NCBI GenBank assembly: GCA_905372155.1
Contig: CAJPNZ010000041.1
Location: forward strand, 1 to 24,407
From: Propionibacteriaceae bacterium
GTDB lineage: Bacteria; Actinomycetota; Actinomycetes; Propionibacteriales; Propionibacteriaceae
DNA: 24,407 bases
Reading direction: 5' to 3'
The stretch's first letter is position 1, and each line of letters begins with the position of its first letter. The position numbers and the translations under genes are program-made. Positions 21,566 through 24,407 of this stretch are shown here, in pieces. The notes under the pieces are model-generated. The model did not search any database. It was not told the origin of the DNA and worked only from the letters and a program-made list of their open reading frames with translations.

Positions 21566-22333
21566 ATGACCACCGCCATCAGCTTCCAGAACGTGACCAA
21601 GGACTACGCGACCTCCAAGGGCGTCGTCCGAGCCCTCCGAGGCCTGGACCTCGAGATCCCGCAGGGCGTGATCTACGGGCTTCTCGGCCCCAACGGGGCA
21701 GGCAAGACCACCGCCCTCGAGATCGCCGTCGGGCTGCGCGAGGCCACCGGGGGACTCGCCCGGACCATGGGACTGGACCCGGTCAGGGAAAACGCCGAGG
21801 TCAGGAACCGGATCAGCATCCAGCCGCAGAACGCCACCGGATTCGACCTGCTGACCGGCGAGGAACTCCTCGACATCTGGAGCGCCCTCTACCCCAACCC
21901 CCGGCCCGCGGAGGAACTGATCCGCCTGCTCGACATGAGCGGCTACATCGACCGGCAGCTGCGACGCCTCTCCGGCGGGCAGCGGCAGCGGATCAACCTG
22001 GCCCTGGCGCTGATCGGCGGAGTGAACGTGACCGTCCTCGACGAACCCTCCACCGGACTCGACCCGATGGCCCGCGCCGACCTGTGGGACGCGCTGCGTC
22101 ACCTCAAGCAGGAAGGCATGACCATCATCCTGTCCACCCACGACATGGAGGAGGCCGAGGTCCTCTGCGACTGCCTGGCCATCATAGACGCCGGCGCAGT
22201 CGTCGCCGAGGGCAGCCCGTCGGAGCTGATCGCCGACGCCGAACGACGCCACCAGGGACCGGATCGTTTCCGCGGCCTCACCGACGTCTTCTTCCAGGCC
22301 GCAGGCCGTTCCTTCCACCAACAGAACAAGTGA
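21566..22333 (+). CDS. ABC transporter ATP-binding protein (ABC-2 exporter)
   Basis: A 255-residue nucleotide-binding subunit with all motifs: Walker A GPNGAGKTT (41-49), Q-loop near Gln86-Gln88, signature LSGGQ (135-139), Walker B VTVLDE (155-160), and the switch His192 in STHD. The DrrA/CcmA-type order and the adjacent ABC-2 permease indicate an exporter. AGGAGGAACCGAC precedes ATG 21566. It is followed after 17 bases by the permease gene and both are driven by the promoter at 21504-21532. The exported substrate (drug, peptide or lipid) is unknown. Confidence 0.95.
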   Translation: MTTAISFQNVTKDYATSKGVVRALRGLDLEIPQGVIYGLLGPNGAGKTTALEIAVGLREATGGLARTMGLDPVRENAEVRNRISIQPQNATGFDLLTGEELLDIWSALYPNPRPAEELIRLLDMSGYIDRQLRRLSGGQRQRINLALALIGGVNVTVLDEPSTGLDPMARADLWDALRHLKQEGMTIILSTHDMEEAEVLCDCLAIIDAGAVVAEGSPSELIADAERRHQGPDRFRGLTDVFFQAAGRSFHQQNK

Positions 22334-22350
22334 CCCGCAAGGAGATCGTC

Positions 22351-23163
22351 ATGTCAACCCTTTCCATCACCCGCCCACTGACCGCAGCAAACCAGGAGAT
22401 CGCAATGCCCACCGCGTCCGTCACCCGCAAACTGTTCAAACTCCACTGGCTGGAACTCACCCGCAACCGCGCCCAGTTCATCTTCGCCATGGTGTTTCCC
22501 CTGTTCATGGGTGGAATGTTCTTCCTGATCTCGACGGTGATGCCCTCCAGCACCGCAGCCAACTTCGGCGCCATGATCCTGCCCATGAGCGGCTACCTGG
22601 CGCTTTCCGGGGTCGCCCTCAACCTGACCGCCGGACCTCTGGTGCAGTACCGGGAACAGGGCACCTTCCGGGTGCTCGGAACCACTCCGCTCAGCCGGAC
22701 CCGTTTCCTGCTCACCCACCTGTTCCTGCGGGTCGTCTTCGCGATGGCGCTCTGCGTGGTGCTCTACCTCCTCGGGGCGGTGATCGGGCTGGCCGACTGG
22801 GCCGCGATCCCGGCCCTCACCGCGGCCTCCCTTCCCGCTCTGCTGCTGTTCCTGGCCATCGGGTACTGGCTGGGTGGCGTGATGACCAGCTCCCAGGCCA
22901 CCAGCAGCGTCAGCGCTTTCCTGCAGGTCGGGTTCCTGTTCATCAGCGGCGCCGGAATCCCAATGTGGCTGCTGCCCGAAACCTTCCAGCAGGTCATTAG
23001 CTGGCTGCCGCCGGCCCTGTCCGTCGACCCCCTCTTCTGGGCGGCGAACAGCCCGTTCCAGCGGCACGATCCGTGGCTGACCAGCGGAATCACCATCGTT
23101 TTGGCGGCGCTCGTCATGCTGGCGGCGATCCGCACCTTCCGCTGGGAGGTTCGCAGCAGGTGA
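22351..23163 (+). CDS. ABC-2 type transporter permease
   Basis: A 270-residue membrane protein with six hydrophobic segments, the ABC-2 pattern: after LFKLHWLELTRNRAQFIF comes the first helix, a loop with YREQGTFRVLGTTPLSR (the coupling segment typical of DrrB-like permeases), and four more helices, ending RWEVRSR. ATG 22351 follows AAGGAGATCGTC. A second in-frame start at 22405 has its own AGGAGATCGCA, and the first 18 codons look like a tandem duplication of the start region (MSTLSITRPL versus MPTASVTRKL). Either start keeps all membrane segments. It pairs with the preceding ATPase to form the exporter. Confidence 0.92.
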   Translation: MSTLSITRPLTAANQEIAMPTASVTRKLFKLHWLELTRNRAQFIFAMVFPLFMGGMFFLISTVMPSSTAANFGAMILPMSGYLALSGVALNLTAGPLVQYREQGTFRVLGTTPLSRTRFLLTHLFLRVVFAMALCVVLYLLGAVIGLADWAAIPALTAASLPALLLFLAIGYWLGGVMTSSQATSSVSAFLQVGFLFISGAGIPMWLLPETFQQVISWLPPALSVDPLFWAANSPFQRHDPWLTSGITIVLAALVMLAAIRTFRWEVRSR

Positions 23164-23176
23164 GACGGCATCGCGC

Positions 23177-23236
23177 CCGTGCAGCACTCAATGCGCCAAG
23201 GGTCCTGGTGGCCCGGGCGCATTGAGCGCTGCACGG
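23177..23236. repeat. Intergenic palindrome (element c), probable bidirectional terminator
   Basis: Arms 23177-23197 and 23216-23236 match at 20 of 21 positions around an 18-base loop. It lies between the convergent permease and beta-propeller genes, where a two-way terminator is expected. Its core TTGAGCGCTGC resembles TTGAGTGCTGC of element a (12326-12396). Confidence 0.75.
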
Positions 23237-23249
23237 ACAAGGAATAACC

Positions 23250-24407
23250 TCAGCCCGGTTTTTCACCCATGCGGACGGTGCGCATGATGTAGCGACCCTC
23301 CTGCTTCTTGTAATCTCCTTCGTCGAACCAAGCCACATCGTCGGTGCGCAGCTCCCTGCTGTCCGGGGCGGCGGGCAGCCAAGATACGGGGACGTAGAAG
23401 GGTTTCTGTTCATCGTTGTCGCCGGGTACGAGGCGTCGCAACAGGAAACCGGGGCCCGTGGACAGGCCCGCGGAAACAACGTCCAGATCCGTGATGTCGA
23501 AGGCGGCCCCGGAATCGATGTTGAACAATTCCCTGGGCAGTACGTCCTTGGAACCCGCCTTGATGGCGGCGGTCGCGGCCTCCGGATCCTGGTAGCGGAA
23601 GACCCAGCTCCCATCCCTGACGGCGGTGACACCCGCAACTGTGCCCAGCTCCTCGCCCGAGGTGCTGATCCGGGTGAGGGTGGTTGGCAGGCGATCGTAC
23701 CTCCGCAGGTCCTGGGACGACACGAGCAGGGAATCCGAGGTGGCTCCGACGAGCCACCGATCGGTGCGGAAGCTGGTGGGCCCGGCCTGCGCCTCGGTGA
23801 GGGAGAAGACGTTGAGGGTTCCGGTGCCCGCCGGATAGAAGTGCTGGGAGGTTTCAACCACCAGGGAATCGTTGGTGAGGACCTGCCCCAGCGCCAGCCC
23901 GGAGACCTCGAAGGTGCGGGTCGCGTCACCGGTCTCGGTGTCGATGACGACGATGCGCATGCGTTGGTCGCTCACGTCGCTGGAACTCCCCGAAACCAGG
24001 TATGGCTTGACCATGATCGCCAGGTGGTGCCCATTCGGGCTGGTGACGACAGGGCCCGGGTTGCCGGGTGAGCTATCCCTTCTGAACAGGTCCTGGGCCG
24101 TCCCGGTGTCGCTCCGGCCGATCTCCGAGGACGCCGGTTCCAGGATGCGGGCCCACTTCAGGGAACCATTCGCCGGGTCGAGGCAGAGGATCTTGGTCGC
24201 CTGGGAGTCGTCGTTCTTCGAGGAGGTATCCAAGGGATAGTAGGTGTTGAGGACGATGATGATGCCGAAGGGCGTGGAGTGCACCGAACGGCTGTTGTCG
24301 ATGGACACACTGGCGCCCAGGTTCCAGCCGGAGCCCTTGACGGTGGGGGCGGTGAAGGGGGAGTAGCTGTTGCCCGCGTCCTTCAGGTTCAGGGAGAAGG
24401 GCGGGGC
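23250..24407 (-). CDS. PQQ-like beta-propeller protein (N-terminus beyond window)
   Basis: The last 385 residues of a larger protein; the frame is open to the final base, and the sequence before GTG 24308 (FSLNLKDAGNSYSPF) is clearly coding, so that GTG is internal. Repeated blade-like units can be seen, such as KILCLDPANGSLKWARIL, RIVVIDTETGDATRTFEVSG and TRISTSGEELGTVAG, typical of PQQ/WD40-like propellers; the strictly conserved PQQ-enzyme residues are not obvious, so it is likely a structural or binding propeller. Such actinobacterial proteins are often secreted or anchored at the membrane, but the N-terminus needed to tell is missing. It is convergent with the ABC permease. Confidence 0.82.
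   Translation of the reverse strand, partial: APPFSLNLKDAGNSYSPFTAPTVKGSGWNLGASVSIDNSRSVHSTPFGIIIVLNTYYPLDTSSKNDDSQATKILCLDPANGSLKWARILEPASSEIGRSDTGTAQDLFRRDSSPGNPGPVVTSPNGHHLAIMVKPYLVSGSSSDVSDQRMRIVVIDTETGDATRTFEVSGLALGQVLTNDSLVVETSQHFYPAGTGTLNVFSLTEAQAGPTSFRTDRWLVGATSDSLLVSSQDLRRYDRLPTTLTRISTSGEELGTVAGVTAVRDGSWVFRYQDPEAATAAIKAGSKDVLPRELFNIDSGAAFDITDLDVVSAGLSTGPGFLLRRLVPGDNDEQKPFYVPVSWLPAAPDSRELRTDDVAWFDEGDYKKQEGRYIMRTVRMGEKPG

Overview
The window is GC-rich DNA from an actinomycete. Evidence: a four-cysteine WhiB-family regulator, several likely leaderless GTG/ATG starts sitting just behind TAnnnT -10 boxes, GTG starts, and a reduced version of the actinobacterial whiB4 / DUF4177 / RidA / nth / NUDIX locus. 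Propionibacteriaceae is my best guess for the family, but that is inference.

Region 1 (1-6.7 kb) looks like eroded accessory DNA. It holds the 3' end of an IS5-type transposase, a DUF4839 lipoprotein gene broken by an in-frame TAA, an AAA+ ATPase behind a striking double-palindrome promoter, a decayed PIN-domain (VapC) toxin remnant, and an 1184-residue protein of unknown family.

Region 2 (6.9-12.3 kb) holds a DUF2330 membrane-anchored secreted protein, a histidine phosphatase preceded by a probable rsfS remnant, an HxlR regulator divergent from an NmrA-like oxidoreductase, and an MFS transporter divergent from a TetR regulator with a clear palindromic operator between them. About 170 bp spanning the DUF2330 5' end and the hxlR 3' end is present twice, flanking the rsfS'-phosphatase segment.

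Region 3 (12.3-14.8 kb) is a conflict/stress patch: an intact YefM-YoeB toxin-antitoxin pair, a class II Fic AMP-transferase with a C-terminal winged helix and apparent operator sites, and an orphan ribbon-helix-helix antitoxin whose toxin has gone.

Region 4 (14.8-17.7 kb) holds a SAM methyltransferase divergent from a DHA2 drug exporter, followed by a GNAT acetyltransferase. A gap of about 1.08 kb without convincing genes, but with several hairpins, then leads to whiB.

Region 5 (18.7-21.2 kb) is whiB, a REP-like palindrome, then a tight translationally coupled operon: a 54-residue DUF4177-like protein, RidA, endonuclease III and a CoA-pyrophosphatase-type NUDIX enzyme. Region 6 (21.2-24.4 kb) has an intergenic hairpin with 20-nt tandem repeats, a two-gene ABC-2 exporter behind a good promoter carrying a 12-bp palindrome, and a PQQ-type beta-propeller protein running off the window end.

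No complete new multi-gene system is evident. The most unusual items are the unknown 1184-residue protein, the operator architectures at the ATPase and fic genes, the duplicated DUF2330/hxlR junction, and a small family of related intergenic palindromes.
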